Shown here: piece by piece, positions 39,633 through 50,799 of the stretch
Layout of the letters: every line of letters begins with the position of its first letter
Position numbering within the stretch: position 1 is the stretch's first letter
Assembly: GCA_020698575.1 (NCBI GenBank)
Contig: CM036239.1
Location: 47,581,763 to 47,645,762, forward strand
Direction of reading: 5' to 3'
Length of the DNA: 64,000 nt
Source of the DNA: Bostrychus sinensis
Lineage: Eukaryota > Chordata > Actinopteri > Gobiiformes > Eleotridae
The notes under the pieces: generated by a model
The model's database searches: none
What the model saw: the letters and a program-made list of their open reading frames with translations, nothing else
Told to the model about the DNA's origin: nothing
Made by a program: the position numbers and the translations under genes

Positions 39633-41765
39633 TACCTCATATATAATGATGATGAGAGACAATGAAATCAAACAAGGTCTGTGTCAGGTGCTGGGGAACC
39701 AGAGCAGCCTGATGAGAAGTGGGCTACTGGAACAAGACGGAAGTGGACGAGATGCGAGAACAAGGCTCTGTTGGAATGCTACTACTCCAGTAACCCTAGT
39801 CAGAGGGGTTACATGAAGAGAATGTGGGAAATATGGCAACTTCGAAACCCACAATCAACACTCACTGCTAAACAACTAGTAGCTCAGTGTTCCAACATCC
39901 ACAAGCGGCACCTGCTTTCACAACTTGAGATTGACGAGATACAACACATATGCTACGGCAAGGGGGAGCCAGGACGCAAGGTCATGAGCACAGCACAGAA
40001 GGGCATTGGTAAAAACACCAGAGGAGCTAAACACCAGCTGCTCGTAGTCAGAACAGTCGCTCAGGATTGCAAAGCCAGACACACTAATCTGTGACCCACC
40101 TGGATTGATTACAAGAAAGCCTATGACTCAATGCCACACACATGGATCATGGAATGCTTGGAGATGTATAACATCAACAGGACTCTAAGAGCCTTCATTG
40201 CAAACTCGATGAGGCAGTGGAAGACCACCCTTGAGGCCAATTGCACAAGTGTCCATCAAATGTGGGATATACCAAGGAGATGCTCTGTCCCCGCTGCTGT
40301 TCTGCATAGGTCTGAACCCCCTCAGCCAGATAATCACCAAGACTGGCTATGGGTACCGACTCAGGAACGGGGCCACCATCAGTCACCTCCTCTACATGGA
40401 TGATATCAAGCTGTACGCCAAGAGCAAGAGAGACATTGACTCACTGATCCAGCCAACCAGGATCTACAGCAATGACATCGGAATGTCATTCGGACTTGAG
40501 AAGTGTGGGTGGATAGTGACAAAGAGAGGGGAGGTAGTCCATACAGTAGGGGTCCCACTCCCAGACGGCAGAATAGCAGACATTGAGGACAGCTACAAGT
40601 ACCTTGGAATCCAACAAGCAAATGGCAACCTGGACCAGGCCACAAGAAAAGCAGCCACAGCCAAATACCTCCAACGAGTAAGGCAAGTCCTAAGGAGTCA
40701 GCTCAATGGCAAGAACAAAGTCCGGGCAATCAACAGCTATGCCCTGCTGGTCATCAGATACCCTGCAGGAATAATAAGCTGGCCAAAGGAAGAGATTCAG
40801 ACCACAAATGTGAAAACATGAAAGCTCCTAACCATGCATGGAGGGTTCCACCCCAAATCCAGCACCCTGAGACTGTACACTAAGCGCAAGGAAGGAGGCA
40901 GAGGACTAGTGAGTGTCAGAACCACTGTCCAGGATGAAACATCCAAGATCCTTGAATACATCAGGAAGATGGCCTCAATGGATGAAGTTCTCAGTGAATG
41001 TCTCAGGCAGTGGAAAACAGAGGACGAGGTGCTGGAGGAACCATCATGGGAGGAAAAGCCCCTACATGGGATGTACCATCGACAGATAACTGAAGTGGCT
41101 GACATCGAGAAATCCTACCAATGGCTAGAAAGGGCAGGTGCAGACTGTGCAACGAGGCCCCTCAGACAATCCAACACATAACTGCAGGCTGTAAGATGCT
41201 GGCAGGGAAAGCATACATGGAGCGTCATAACCAAGTGGCTGGTATAGTGTACAGGAACATCTGTGCAGAGTACAGTCTGGAAGTCCCGAGGTCAAGATGG
41301 GAAACACCTCCAAAGGTGATAGAGAATGACCGAGCTAAGATCCTGTGGGACTTCCAGATCCAGACAGACAAAATGGTAGTGGCAAACCAACCGGACATTG
41401 TGGTGATGGACAAACAGCAGAGGAAAGCCGTTGTGGTTGACATCGCAATACCAAGCGATTGTAACATCAGGAAAAAGGAACACGAGAAACTGGAGAAGTA
41501 CAAAGGCCTCAAAGAAGAACTTGAGAAGGCCTGGAAAGTGAAGGCAACAGTGGTGCCCGTGGTCATCGGAGCACTCGGGGCAGTAACCCCCAAACTGGAA
41601 GAGTGGCTACAGCAGATCCCAGGAAAAACATCAGACATCTCAGTCCAGAAGAGCGTTGTCCTAGGAACAGCAAAGATACTGCGCAGAACCCTCAAGATCC
41701 CAGGCCTCTGGTAGAGGACCCGAGCTTGGATGGATGAAACCGCCCGCGGAGGGCGAGAGGACAAT
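39526..41765 (+). pseudogene. R4/Dong/Rex6-like LINE copy D, full 5' end with internal deletions
   Basis: The only copy with sequence upstream of the MKRMWEIW block: GAGEPEQPDEKW, TRRKWTRCENKALLECYY and NPSQRGYMKRMWEIW. At about 39,984 GRKV is joined to MSTAQKGIGKN, deleting the rest of the N-terminal region and the first RT motifs (about 400 residues compared with C). After a frameshift at about 40,130 come GDALSPLLF, YMDD at about 40,396, LEKCGW and NSYALLVIRYPAG. A stop (40,819) and another deletion at about 41,135 (ERAG joined to ADCA) precede TIQHITAGC, PDIVVMDK/VVVDIAIPSDCN and KIPGLW. The 3' UTR ends GCGAGAGGACAATTTTTTA. Confidence 0.88.
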
Positions 41766-41905
41766 TTTTTATTTTTTTTTTTTATATATCAAAACACATC
41801 AGAACAAAATGCACTAGAAAGCAGGAAATATCCTTTCTCACAAAACATCCCCCCTCTGTTGTCGTCGCACCCTGTATGTGTGTATATATACATATATACA
41901 TATAA

Positions 41906-41981
<76 letters not shown>

Positions 41982-41982
41982 T
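41766..41982. repeat. T-run, TA/CA islands and (TG)n microsatellite
   Basis: Poly-T at 41,765-41,783, mixed TATACA words at 41,885-41,915, then an uninterrupted TG run of about 66 bases ending near 41,980. Translated frames here (CVCVCV or THTHTH) are artefacts. Confidence 0.9.
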
Positions 41983-42105
41983 CAAAACTGGGGTGTGTTT
42001 TTCATTGGGCAGGGCCAGTTTAACCCACACCTCCAATCTTCTAACATTGATTGGACTCCAGGTTGGCTGACACCTATTATTGTTTATGAATTTCTTAGTC
42101 TTGGC

Positions 42106-42730
42106 TTAATCCTGGGTTAGACCTGTATTAGTCCTGGCCTTCGCCAGTGGAGCAGAGAATGCATCGGGCCTGAAGATCTCCTTCAGACATTCCGTGACAA
42201 AAGCAGTTGGATGTGGGCCTTCAGACTTTTCCAGTAAGCCAGTTATGCGAATATTATTGTGTCGACACCAGTTTTCAAAGTCATCAGTCTTAAACTTCAG
42301 CAAATTGTTTTCTTTTATTTGCATGCTACAGGTGGATTCAAGCACCATTAATCTGCTTTGCATGTCGCTCGTTGACATTTGAAGATCTTGAATTGTTTGT
42401 TTGTGTGTTCAGTTAATGCTTGATCTGCTGAAAGTTGTGCTGACAACTTTGAAATGATTCGCTCCTCCAAGCTGAGTCGCATCGCCTCCATGTTGGCCTG
42501 GGTCAGCGGTGATTTGTGGTTGCTAGTGGCACATGACGTCTTTTGGGCTTCTAGGGAGGGGTTCCTACTCGTCCGGCTTTTCTGACACTTGGTTGGGTTT
42601 CTTTGTCGTCTTACCCATCTTAAAAAAATATGATGGATCAGGTTGTGTATTGACAAATTTTTCAATCAATTTCTGAAGGATCTCAACAGAGCCCTCCGAG
42701 TCTTCTGCCTACTCCGCCATTAGCCAAACC
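42106..42730 (-). pseudogene. L1/Tx1-like LINE ORF1 fragment, second family
   Basis: The minus strand reads NMEAMRLSLEERIISKLSAQ (coiled coil), MQSRLMVLES, NLLKFKTDDFENWCRHNNIR, ITGLLEKSEGPHPTAF and VTECLKEIFRPDAF. The D(D/L)ENxxRxxNIRIxGLxE block followed by PTAF is the entry to the RRM-like domain of L1/Tx1 ORF1 proteins. A frameshift near 42,380 separates the coiled coil from the RRM part, and the C-terminal domain is absent. It differs in sequence from the ORF1 fragment at 20,515. Confidence 0.75.
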
Positions 42731-44160
42731 AGAAGTCCAGCTGCATTTCTATGGATAATGTGGTTGTTGCCAAGTCATCAATCAAGTCAAAAGGTACATT
42801 TTCACACTTTACCTGCTTTTGGTAAAATCATGATGCTTGGATTTCCTGATGCCTTAATAGGAGTTTTCAGGTTGAAGCCCCTAATAAAAACACAGACAGA
42901 AGATCTGAATAAGTTGTAGTAGTAGCTTAGCTTCCATCTGTATAATCTATCATCTAAACAAACATCTGAATAGGCACTGGAGTTCTCTGTGAGTCAATTT
43001 GCATTCACTGATTAGATGTGGTTTGGCAATATTACATCACACGACCATAGTCTCCTGATGAGGACAGTAAAACTGAATCTAAGTTTGTTAGATCACCATT
43101 GCCCCAAATACAGGACATTTACAATTGTAACAAACAAAGCAGGAAAAAAAAAAACACTCTGCAGGTCCAAAGTCATCCTGCACGCAGCTCCTTTTCCTAC
43201 TTTCCTTTAGAGAAGAGCAGCTTTTATGATTCAGGACCAGTTTTTATCTACAGGCAATAAGGCTCAGCTATAAGGAGGGCTGAGGTCAGATTTGCCATTT
43301 TTTGAAATACTGGATTTGTTGCACTGCTTATTTTTATTGTAGAATTATTGCTTCTGTTGTATATTTTTAATACAGCTTTTATTGCTAACTTCTATGATCT
43401 ATTTATTAGGTGGAGAGAGCACCAGGGCACACCTTATTTCATTGCTTATGGTGTTTAATATTTGTATGCACATAACAAATAAAACATGAACTTGAACTCC
43501 TATTTGAATAAGGGACACTCTCGATGGATATTTGTCTACACAGCTCGTCAACACTGCATGCATTTATATGCATTTGAATTGTGACTGTGTTGTAAGTAAA
43601 CCATTTTTGTCTCAGGAATGCAGTTTGTTGAATTAGCATGGCTACTTTTAAACTTAACTATTACTACGCTACACTGCTGTAGCACACCGGACTGTTAGAC
43701 TGGTGGCAAATCTGAAAATATTCACCTAAGTGGGACTGGAATGTTAGCAGCTGTCATCCATGTTTTTATGTTAAAATGGAGTATACTGAACATATCAGAG
43801 GGGGATGGCACTTGATTTAGGCTTTTGTTTGTTTTTTATTGAAAAAAACAAGAAGGCTGCCTTCACGAAAAATTGGACATATTCAGTAATTTATTTATGT
43901 ACAATATTTTCAAAACAAAACAAGATTTTCTTATGAGATGTGCACTGTATGTAGACATTAATATCATAAAATAACACAACAAATCTTGGCTCTATAAGTT
44001 TCTGTATAAACAAAATATGTCAACTTGAAATTCAGAATGGGCATCTTTTTTTGATGTTAAAAAAAAAAATCATTATGTCTATGCATACACTACACTGCAT
44101 AACACATACTGTATGTACTAAACATAGAAAACACAGAATATCCAGAATAACCAGTCAAAA
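42731..44160. other. No recognised feature
   Basis: AT-rich sequence with short frames lacking recognisable content (43,016 plus, 43,439 minus). Presumed NXPE intron, if the gene model is right. Confidence 0.5.
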
Positions 44161-44162
44161 CT

Positions 44163-44440
44163 TTTATGGGGGCACCAGTAAGTAGCTCAGTAGGTAGAGC
44201 TACTTACTCACTAACCAGAAAGATGGCGGCTCAGTCCCCGCTCTCAACACTGCATGCTGCTTTTGTGGCTGTGGCACTAATATGTGAATGTGTTACTGTG
44301 ATTGTGTTTTGGTGGTGGTGATTCGTTGGTGTAAAATGGCTCCCACCTTTTTGTCAGTCTGCCCCAGGGCAGTTGTGGCTACAGATGTAGGTTACTACCA
44401 CCGAGTGTAACAAGAGAATGAAAATTGCATTGTAATATTA
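44163..44440 (+). mobile_element. tRNA-derived SINE
   Basis: Head GTAGCTCAGTAGGTAGAGCT resembles an A-box, with a B-box-like GGCGGCTCAGTCCCC about 40 bases on. The body carries CAGTCTGCCCCAGGGCAG and TTGTGGCTACA, followed by ACCACCGAGTGT, words typical of a widespread teleost SINE. A similar body lies on the minus strand at 50,356-50,570. Confidence 0.7.
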
Positions 44441-45083
44441 TCACACTTGATGTGGCATTGTTTATTTGAATTATATGCAGTGAAATGCACCTTTCTTCAA
44501 CAGACCAGGAACTATGTTCCCAGAAGAGTCCTCTTGCCATCCATTCTCAGCAGGAGAAATAACGGCGGGTTGAGTTCCTAATGACAGCACTCTGGTGGTT
44601 TGTATGCTTCATATGCGGTTGAAGAAGTTTTATTGGAGGTAATGGAGGCTGGAGGCTTTTTTCTTCATATGAGAAACATTTTGAAGCTGAGTGGAGTCTC
44701 ACTTTTGTTTGAGGAATAGTGCTTGCACATGAACTCTTCAAAATTTTGTTTAACTAAGTCAATGAGGATACTGTGTCCAAGGTTATATGAATTTCTCATG
44801 TTTGACAGTTATATCATGGAGCCCTGTGACCTCCTGTGTGTGTCTATACAGCCATGCACTAACCATGTCAAGAGTGAATAACAGATCTAAATATGATGCA
44901 CCATGATGGATTCTTAGAACTCCCTGCCCTTGTTGTACAAGGATGCTGTTGATGTTGTTGTAGAAAACAACATGGGTTTCCCCTACTGCTAAAAACACGT
45001 ACAATAGGTCCCCCATGGGGTCAGGACTCCCCTGGAAATGAGATTCTGTATCTCAGTGGGACTTTCCTGGTAAAATAAAGGTC

Positions 45084-45110
<27 letters not shown>
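44441..45110 (+). mobile_element. Probable LINE 3' end with poly(A)
   Basis: Ends GAGATTCTGTATCTCAGTGG, then CTTTCCTGGTAAAATAAAGG and about 30 A (45,080-45,110). The end resembles the L2/Rex1-type 3' end at 46,600-46,683 (AATCTCAATGAGG, CCTGGTTAAATAAAGG, poly(A)). The upstream part (44,441-44,900) is not recognised. Confidence 0.5.
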
Positions 45111-45114
<4 letters not shown>

Positions 45115-45179
45115 ACTCATGAGACCTGAGTCCTGCTGCTGCTAAGATGATTGGAGCTATGGAGGCAGGTACGGGGGCT

Positions 45180-45330
45180 ACTTAGTGACTTTGTCACTAT
45201 ATTTAGCGACTTATTTTCAAAAAAGCGACAAGCGACAAATCTAGCAACTTTTTCTGGTGCTGCTAGCGACTTTGGCGACTCATGAAAAACGTGAAAGCAG
45301 TTCTCACTACTCTACTCTTGGAGCTACCTG
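45180..45330 (+). repeat. GCGACTT-type dispersed repeat, first half
   Basis: Words TTAGCGACTTATTTTC, GCGACAAGCGACAAAT and CTAGCGACTTTGGCGACTC. The same type of sequence reappears at 46,728-46,800 (CTGGCGACTTCTAGCGAC), so the pieces between may have been inserted into one older repeat. Confidence 0.5.
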
Positions 45331-45386
45331 CGTGTCGCCGTGAACTTCTCCTCCTCCGTCTCGTCTTGCTGGCCAGCAGCTGCTGC

Positions 45387-45553
45387 CAGAGGTGTAGCAC
45401 AAAATTCTGGGCCCTTTGTACAAACCATCTTGGTGGGCCCCCCAGTTCACTTGATTAATATTTCTCAAGCATGTTCCAGGTTTTTTGAGGGCCCCTCCCT
45501 GTAGTGGGCCCTGGGTTAACGGTACCCTTTACCCCCCAAGTCTGACGCCCCTG
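45387..45553. mobile_element. hAT-like MITE, 167 bp
   Basis: The ends CAGAGGTGTAGC and (inverted) CAGGGGCGTCAG match the CAGxGGxGT start of hAT terminal repeats. A perfect 8-bp duplication GCTGCTGC lies at 45,379-45,386 and 45,554-45,561, as expected for hAT. The interior holds GGGCCC-rich words and no frame. Confidence 0.8.
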
Positions 45554-45681
45554 GCTGCTGCTGTTGTGCTCTTAATTGTGCCTCTTTCCCTCTGCCACAG
45601 GACCAATCAGCACATAGAAGCAGGTGCTGCCGTGGGTTTTTTACAGGCCTGTCAGCTGCAGTCAGCTCTGAGCAGGAGCTT

Positions 45682-45962
45682 TTTTTTTTTTTTTTTTTTT
45701 ACGTTTATTCAACAAACGTGTGCATAATACCAATATTTTACAGACATTACAGCACTGTTCAATAGTACATAAAACATTTATAACAATAATAATATAAATA
45801 CAGAGTATTTTTTGCCAATTATGTCCCTAATTTGCATGTAAATAATATACAGTTGCCTGTTAGAGCCGACAATATATTTGCAGATCTCTTGAAATATTTG
45901 GAGATATTTGGTGCCAAACAGCAGCCTCACCAGGCAGCCACGAGTCATCGGCCTCACTTTCA
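45682..45962 (-). pseudogene. Possible processed retrocopy 3' end
   Basis: On the minus strand the sequence ends GTTGAATAAACGT followed by 20 or more A (T-run at 45,682-45,702), like a retroposed polyadenylated transcript. A short upstream frame reads RPMTRGCLVRLLFGTKYLQI, which I do not recognise. The 5' side abuts the L2-like fragment. Confidence 0.35.
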
Positions 45963-46683
45963 ATTAGATATGTTAGATTATGGTGATGTTTTGTACATGC
46001 ACGCTTCATCTCAGAGCTTACATGCTCTTGATACTGTTTACCATGGAGTGTTGAGGTTCATCACAAACTTAAAATCCCTCACACATCACTGTCTGCTGTA
46101 TGAAAGAGTTGGCTGGTCCTCTTTGTCCTTGCGCAGACTGAAACACTGGCATCTCCTTATTTACAGGGCAGTTTTAGGTCTACTGCCACAATATCTCATA
46201 GACTTCATCCAACTGAGATCAGGAGACCATAATCTCAGGTCTCAGAGCTTCTTTTTGTTGTTTGTCCCCAGAGTCAGGACTGAGCTGGGAAAAAAGGCAT
46301 TCCGATTTGCTGCGCCTTTCTCCAGGAATCAACTACAAGCTGACTTAAAACTGAAAGAACTGGTTTCACTAAATATGTTTAAGAGGCTCTTAAATGTCTG
46401 GGAAGAAAAATCCTTGTGCTGCAGATGTTTTACCTGACAAACTGATTTTATAAATTTTTTATATTAGCTTATTTATTGCGGGTTTTTATTTTTTATTTTT
46501 TTAATGATTTTAGTATTCTACTGTATTGTTCCAAGGTTCTGAATGTTTGTGTTGAATGTTGTTTGCTGAAACGTGTAAATGAGCTGCTGTCTTTGCCAGG
46601 TCACTCTTGAAAAAGAGATTTGTAATCTCAATGAGGTTTTTCCTGGTTAAATAAAGGTTAAAAAAAAAAAAAAAAAAAAAAAA
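45963..46683 (+). pseudogene. L2/Rex1-like LINE, C-terminal RT end and 3' tail
   Basis: The plus frame reads LDMLDYGDVLYMHASSQSLH, LDTVYHGVLRFITN, HHCLLYERVGWSSLSLRRLK, HWHLLIYRAVLGLLPQYL, RSQSF.. and VPRVRTELGKKAFRFAAP, NQLQADLKLKELVSLNMFK and a stop at 46,437. This is the conserved region after the RT thumb of L2/CR1-type fish LINEs. The tail CAATGAGGTTTTTCCTGG, TTAAATAAAGG and poly(A) closes it at 46,683. It is 5'-truncated, as is usual for such elements. Confidence 0.85.
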
Positions 46684-47028
46684 TTAGATCCATGTGACCA
46701 AATATGCAAATTAGGTGATGACGTCATCTGGCGACTTCTAGCGACTTTTACGGCAGCCAATAGTGACTTTTCTTATTGAGGAGTTGGCAACACTGGCAGT
46801 GAGGGAAAGACGGGGTAGCAGGTAGATCAGCAGTCCAGGCTGCAGATGGATCTTAACCACAAGTTAGGATGCTGTTTACTCTGTTAAATGTTTGTACCTG
46901 GTGACTTTCAGAATGCAAGCGTCCAAGAAGTGGACTATCCAAATTCTCCTTTTTAACCCCCCTGCACCCTTGTGCACTTGCACACTTCATGCACTTTCAG
47001 AAAATGTGCACTTTAACAAAGTGTGTAG
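46684..47028. other. GCGACTT repeat remainder and unrecognised sequence
   Basis: 46,728-46,800 continues the GCGACTT-type repeat, ending GAGTTGGCAACACTGG. The rest is not recognised. Confidence 0.45.
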
Positions 47029-47090
47029 TAGGGCTGTACCCAATGATTATTTTGATAATCGATTAATCTGTCAAAAATAGTTTCAGATAA
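47029..47090. repeat. hAT-type repeat end fragment
   Basis: GGGCTGTACCCAATGATTAT followed by TTGATAATCGATTAATC is the familiar end of a widespread fish hAT-like repeat. Only one end is visible. Confidence 0.4.
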
Positions 47091-47187
47091 TCATGGTTGG
47101 TTAAAAACAGGAGGTGTTAATTAATAATAATTCTTGTTAAAAAATTGCCCTACAACTCTCAACTCTCTCAGCCCTCAACTGGAACGA

Positions 47188-47455
47188 GTGCACAGGCTTG
47201 GCCAGCGAAAGGAGCATGGTAAATCAAGACCTGAGGTGGTAAAGTTCATTAGCTCCAAGTGTAAAGATCAAGTGCTTGCGTTTTCCAAAAAACTGAAAGG
47301 CACTTGATTCTTCATGACAAACCAATATCCCGCAGAGGTTGTGGAAAGGCGGCGAAAGTTAATTCCAATCATGAAATCTTTAAAACAAAGGACAAAAGGT
47401 CCGTCTTGTAATTGATAAACTTTATGTAAACGGAGAGCTGTACCAGCATAAGGAA
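47188..47455 (+). pseudogene. L1-like LINE ORF1 C-terminal domain fragment
   Basis: With frame switches the plus strand reads HRLGQRKEHGKSRP, VVKFISSKCKDQVLAFSKKL, FFMTNQYPAEVVERRRKLIP, IMKSLKQ and VIDKLYVNGELYQH. This matches the C-terminal domain of L1-type ORF1 proteins (HRLG..RPVIxKF, then YPxEVxERRKxLxPIxK, then DKLYxNGxLY). It is dead and lacks the coiled coil and RRM. Confidence 0.7.
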
Positions 47456-47485
47456 CAATAACAAAGTCGCGAGGAGATTACGTCA

Positions 47486-48910
47486 TTGTGTCGTCGCCTT
47501 GAGTACCTCAAGTCTCTGGATGTTGTGGGGCTGTCATGGCTGACACGTCTCTGCAACATCACGTGGCGGTCGGGGACAGTACCTCTGGACTGGCAGACCA
47601 GGGTGGTGGTCCCTCTTTTTAAGAAGGGGGACCGGAGGGTGTGTTCCAACTACAGGGGGATCACAGTACTGGAGAAAAGAATTCGGCCGATAGTCGAACC
47701 TCAGATTCAGGAGGAACAATGCGGTTTTCATCCTGGCTGTGGAACAGTGGACCAGCTCTATACCCTCTATCGGGTGCTCGAGGGTTCATGGGAGTTCGCC
47801 CATCCAGTCCACATGTGTTTTGTGGATTTGGAGAAAGCATTCGACCGTGTCCCTCGTAGTGTCCTATGGAAGTGCTCTGGGAGTATGGGGTCCGGGGCCC
47901 TTTGCTAAGGGCTGTCCGGTCCCTGTATGACCGGAGCAGGAGCTTGGTCCGCATTGCCGGTTGTAAGTCAGACCTATTCCCAGTGCATGTTGGACTCCGG
48001 CAGGGCTGCCCTTTGTCACCGGTTCTGTTCATTATATTTATGGACAGAATTTCTAGGCACAGCCAGGGGCCGGAATGAGTCTGGTTTGGGGACCACAGGA
48101 TTTCATCTCTGCTTTTTGCAGATGATGTTGTCCTGTTGGCTTCCTCAAACCAGGACCTTCAGTGTGCACTTGGCCAGTTTGCAGCCAAGTGTGAAGTGGC
48201 TGGGATGAGAATCAGCACCTCCAAGTGCGAGGCCATGGTTCTCAACCGGAAAAGGGTGGCTTGCCCTCTCCAGTTTGGAGGGGAGTTTCTGCCTCAAGTG
48301 GAGGAGTTTAAGTATCTCAGGGTCTTGTTCACGAGTGAGGGAAGGATGGAGCGTGAGATTGACAGACGGATCGGTGCAGCGTCGGTAGTAATGTGGTCAT
48401 TGTATCGGTCTGTCGTGGTGAAGAAGGAGCTGAGCCGAAAGGTGAATCTCTCGATTTACTGGTCAATCTGCATTCCTACTCTCACTTATGGTCATGAGTT
48501 TTGGGTCATGACCGAAAGGACAAGATCCCGGATACAAGCGGCCGAAATGAGTTTCCTCCGCAGGGTGGCTGGGCACTCCCTTAGAGATAGGGTGAGGAGC
48601 TTGGTCACACGGGAGGAGCTCGGAGTAGAGCCGTTGCTCCTCCACATCGAGAGGAGTCAGTTGAGGTGGCTCGGCATCTGTTCTGGATGCCTCCTGGACG
48701 TCTCCCTGTTGAGGTGTTCCGGGCATGTCCCACCGGGAGGAGGCCCCGGGGAAGACCTAGGACACGCTGGAGGGACTATGTCTCCCGGCTGGCCTGGGAA
48801 CGCCTTGGTGTCCCACCGGTAGAGCTGGAGGAAGTGTCTATGGAGAGGGAAGTCTGAGCATCTTTCCTTAGACTGCTGCCTCCGCGACCCGGTCCCGGAT
48901 AAGCGGAGGC
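47486..48910 (+). pseudogene. RTE-like LINE, reverse transcriptase to 3' end
   Basis: Frames at 47,486-47,908, 47,866-48,078, 48,136-48,822 and 48,666-48,857 chain into one RT. In order: LKSLDVVGLSWLTRLCN; VPLDWQTRVVVPLFKKGDRR; SNYRGIT, with a 10-residue deletion before VLEKRIRPIVEPQIQEEQCG; HMCFVDLEKAFDRVP; LRQGCPLSPVLFIIFMDRIS; SLLFADDVVLLASS (catalytic FADD, about 48,118); FLPQVEEFKYLRVLFTSEGR; LTYGHEFWVMTERTRSRIQA; GRRPRGRPRTRWRDYVSRLA; and a stop. At least three frameshifts make it dead. The endonuclease domain is missing here, but a relative of it is at 21,687-22,480. Confidence 0.9.
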
Positions 48911-49224
48911 TTATTAAAAAAAGATCAGGTTCAATATTTGTGGAGTTTTTGAAATTATCAGATTTTATAATTTCAAAACTTATGCTCTGCTGCCTTTAGG
49001 TCACAGCTGTATAGTGCTGACAAACAAACTTGGAAGGTGTTCCTGAAGTATGCACAGTACTCAGTCACCTTGGACTCAGGTAAACCAGCTGTTTAAGAGT
49101 TCATGTGCATGCTCTATTCCTTCAACAAAAGTGACATTCAGATCACTAATGTTCTCAAGATGTTTCTAAAAAAACAAAAAAGCCAGACAAATTACTGCCA
49201 ACAAAACTGTCTTTAACAACATAT

Positions 49225-49405
49225 GACGGCTGGACGGCTCCCTGGGGAAGTGTTGCCCAGGACACACTGTAAGGACTGTCTCTCAGCTGACCTGGGAACA
49301 CCTTGGGCTGAAGAGCTGGAGAAAGTGTCTGGGGAGAGGCAAGTCTGGGCAACTGCTGCCTCCACCACCCAGTTCCAGGTAAGCGATGGAAGATGGATGG
49401 AATTC
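49225..49405 (+). pseudogene. RTE-like LINE 3' tail fragment
   Basis: The words match the end of the preceding element: GGACGGCTCCCTGGGGAAGT, CAGCTGACCTGGGAACACCT, GAAAGTGTCTGGGGAGAGG and AAGTCTGGGCA. The GATGGAAGATGGATGGA terminal repeat follows. Older and more divergent than 47,486-48,910. Confidence 0.7.
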
Positions 49406-49526
49406 CCAGCATATAACAGAAATAACACAATGCCAGTGCAGGTGCTCTAACACAGCCAAATAGAGAGAGGCTTCAAAACTACTACGGCTGTTTGTCCTCT
49501 TTAATAATAATAATGGATTAGTCTTA

Positions 49527-50352
49527 TGCTGCGTTCACACCGGACGCGTTTGAGGCATCTGGGGCGTCTGGTTTACATGTAAACGTGTGTCTAGACATCC
49601 TGCGGCATGAATTGAGCGTCGACGCGTCTGACGCGCGAATCGAGCGTCTGACGCTCTCTACGCCCGAGTTGAAAAAGCTGAACTTTGGCAAATATTCGCA
49701 GCGTGTTAACCAATCAGGATCTAACTCCTGCAGTGAGGACGTAGGAAGCGGAGATCCATCAAAACAATCACGGTGGACTTATCGAAGCTGTCAATGTGAA
49801 CGTGGAGCTATAAGCTACAGCCTACAGCAGCTCTACTACTTTTATAAAGACAGCAGTCAAAAAGATAGTAACAAGACATAGAGGAGACCTTAGCGTGTGC
49901 TGAGCTGAGCACGTTGGATTAGCAGTTACTGTACTCCCCAAAACAACAGCAAAAACAGTCTGTGTACTGACTGCTAGCCTAGCCTATAACCCGCTAAAAC
50001 CACTAGAGACCGCTATTAAACAAGAAAAAACTCTTCCATATCTCCGCTCTGCTGCTGGTGTTGAGTGCCTAAAAACAGCAGTAGTGTCCTGGGGACATGT
50101 CCTCGCACCGACCCGGGACACAGGTGAGCAAACCGGCGTGGCCTCAGTTGGATTTAGCCCTGAATGAGCGGCCATTACCCTGGCACAACAGACTCCTCCC
50201 ATGACGCGAATTCGCGTCTGAACACATTTGTTTTGACGCGCGAACAAATTGGACACGCGAATGAAGCGTCTGACTTCAAAATGTTCAAGCGTCCAACTAG
50301 ACGTGTCGGACACGAATTTGACGCCTCAAACGCGTCCGGTGTGAACACAGCA
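49527..50352. mobile_element. PIF/Harbinger-like TIR element, 826 bp
   Basis: The left end TGCTGCGTTCACACCGGACG and the inverted right end TGCTGTGTTCACACCGGACG match for about 30 bp with one mismatch (both continue CGTTTGAGGC). TTA flanks both ends (49,524-49,526 and 50,353-50,355), the PIF/Harbinger target duplication. Both subterminal regions are packed with CGTCTGACGC and GACGCGCGAA words in inverted orientation. Short frames (49,585 plus; 49,984 minus) show no transposase motifs. The right end abuts the SINE at 50,356. Confidence 0.75.
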
Positions 50353-50355
50353 TTA

Positions 50356-50570
50356 TACAGTGATTTTGTAGACACTCAAAGTCACTTTACAGTTAGGAGC
50401 ATTATTCATTCTCTCCTCAGGTGTCACACTCAGTGGTGGTGAGCTACTTCTGTAGCCACAGCTGCCCTAGGGCAGACTGATGGAAGTGTGGCTGCCATTT
50501 CCCACCATTACCATTAAACACATTCACACTGGCAAGAGGGGTAAAGTGTCTTACCCAAGGACACAATATA
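50356..50570 (-). mobile_element. tRNA-derived SINE body
   Basis: Minus-strand words TTGTGTCCTTGGGTAAGACA, GTCTGCCCTAGGGCAGCTGT, GGCTACAGAAGTAGCTCACC and GTAAAGTGACTTTGAGTGTC occur in the order of the teleost SINE also seen at 44,163-44,440. The head is not clear. Confidence 0.65.
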
Positions 50571-50799
50571 TAGACTAGTCAAGGACTGACTGAAGTTTTA
50601 TCTGGTTATGGTTCACATTTCATGCCTAGGAGACGGTGCTAGACAGTAGACACAAGTCAGCTAACATCTCAGGACCAAATATGGTGAATGTCAAATCAAT
50701 GGGTCACAGCTGCTACATACAACTCAAGATAGCAGGAGACATTAAAAAATTCATGACATCAGATACCTATGTCACAATATTTGGTCAACCATTCTTGTC

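Noticed and set aside
44783..45016. Minus-strand frame of 77 codons as a possible gene
   Set aside because: It lies antisense to a probable LINE 3' end and shows no recognised domain.
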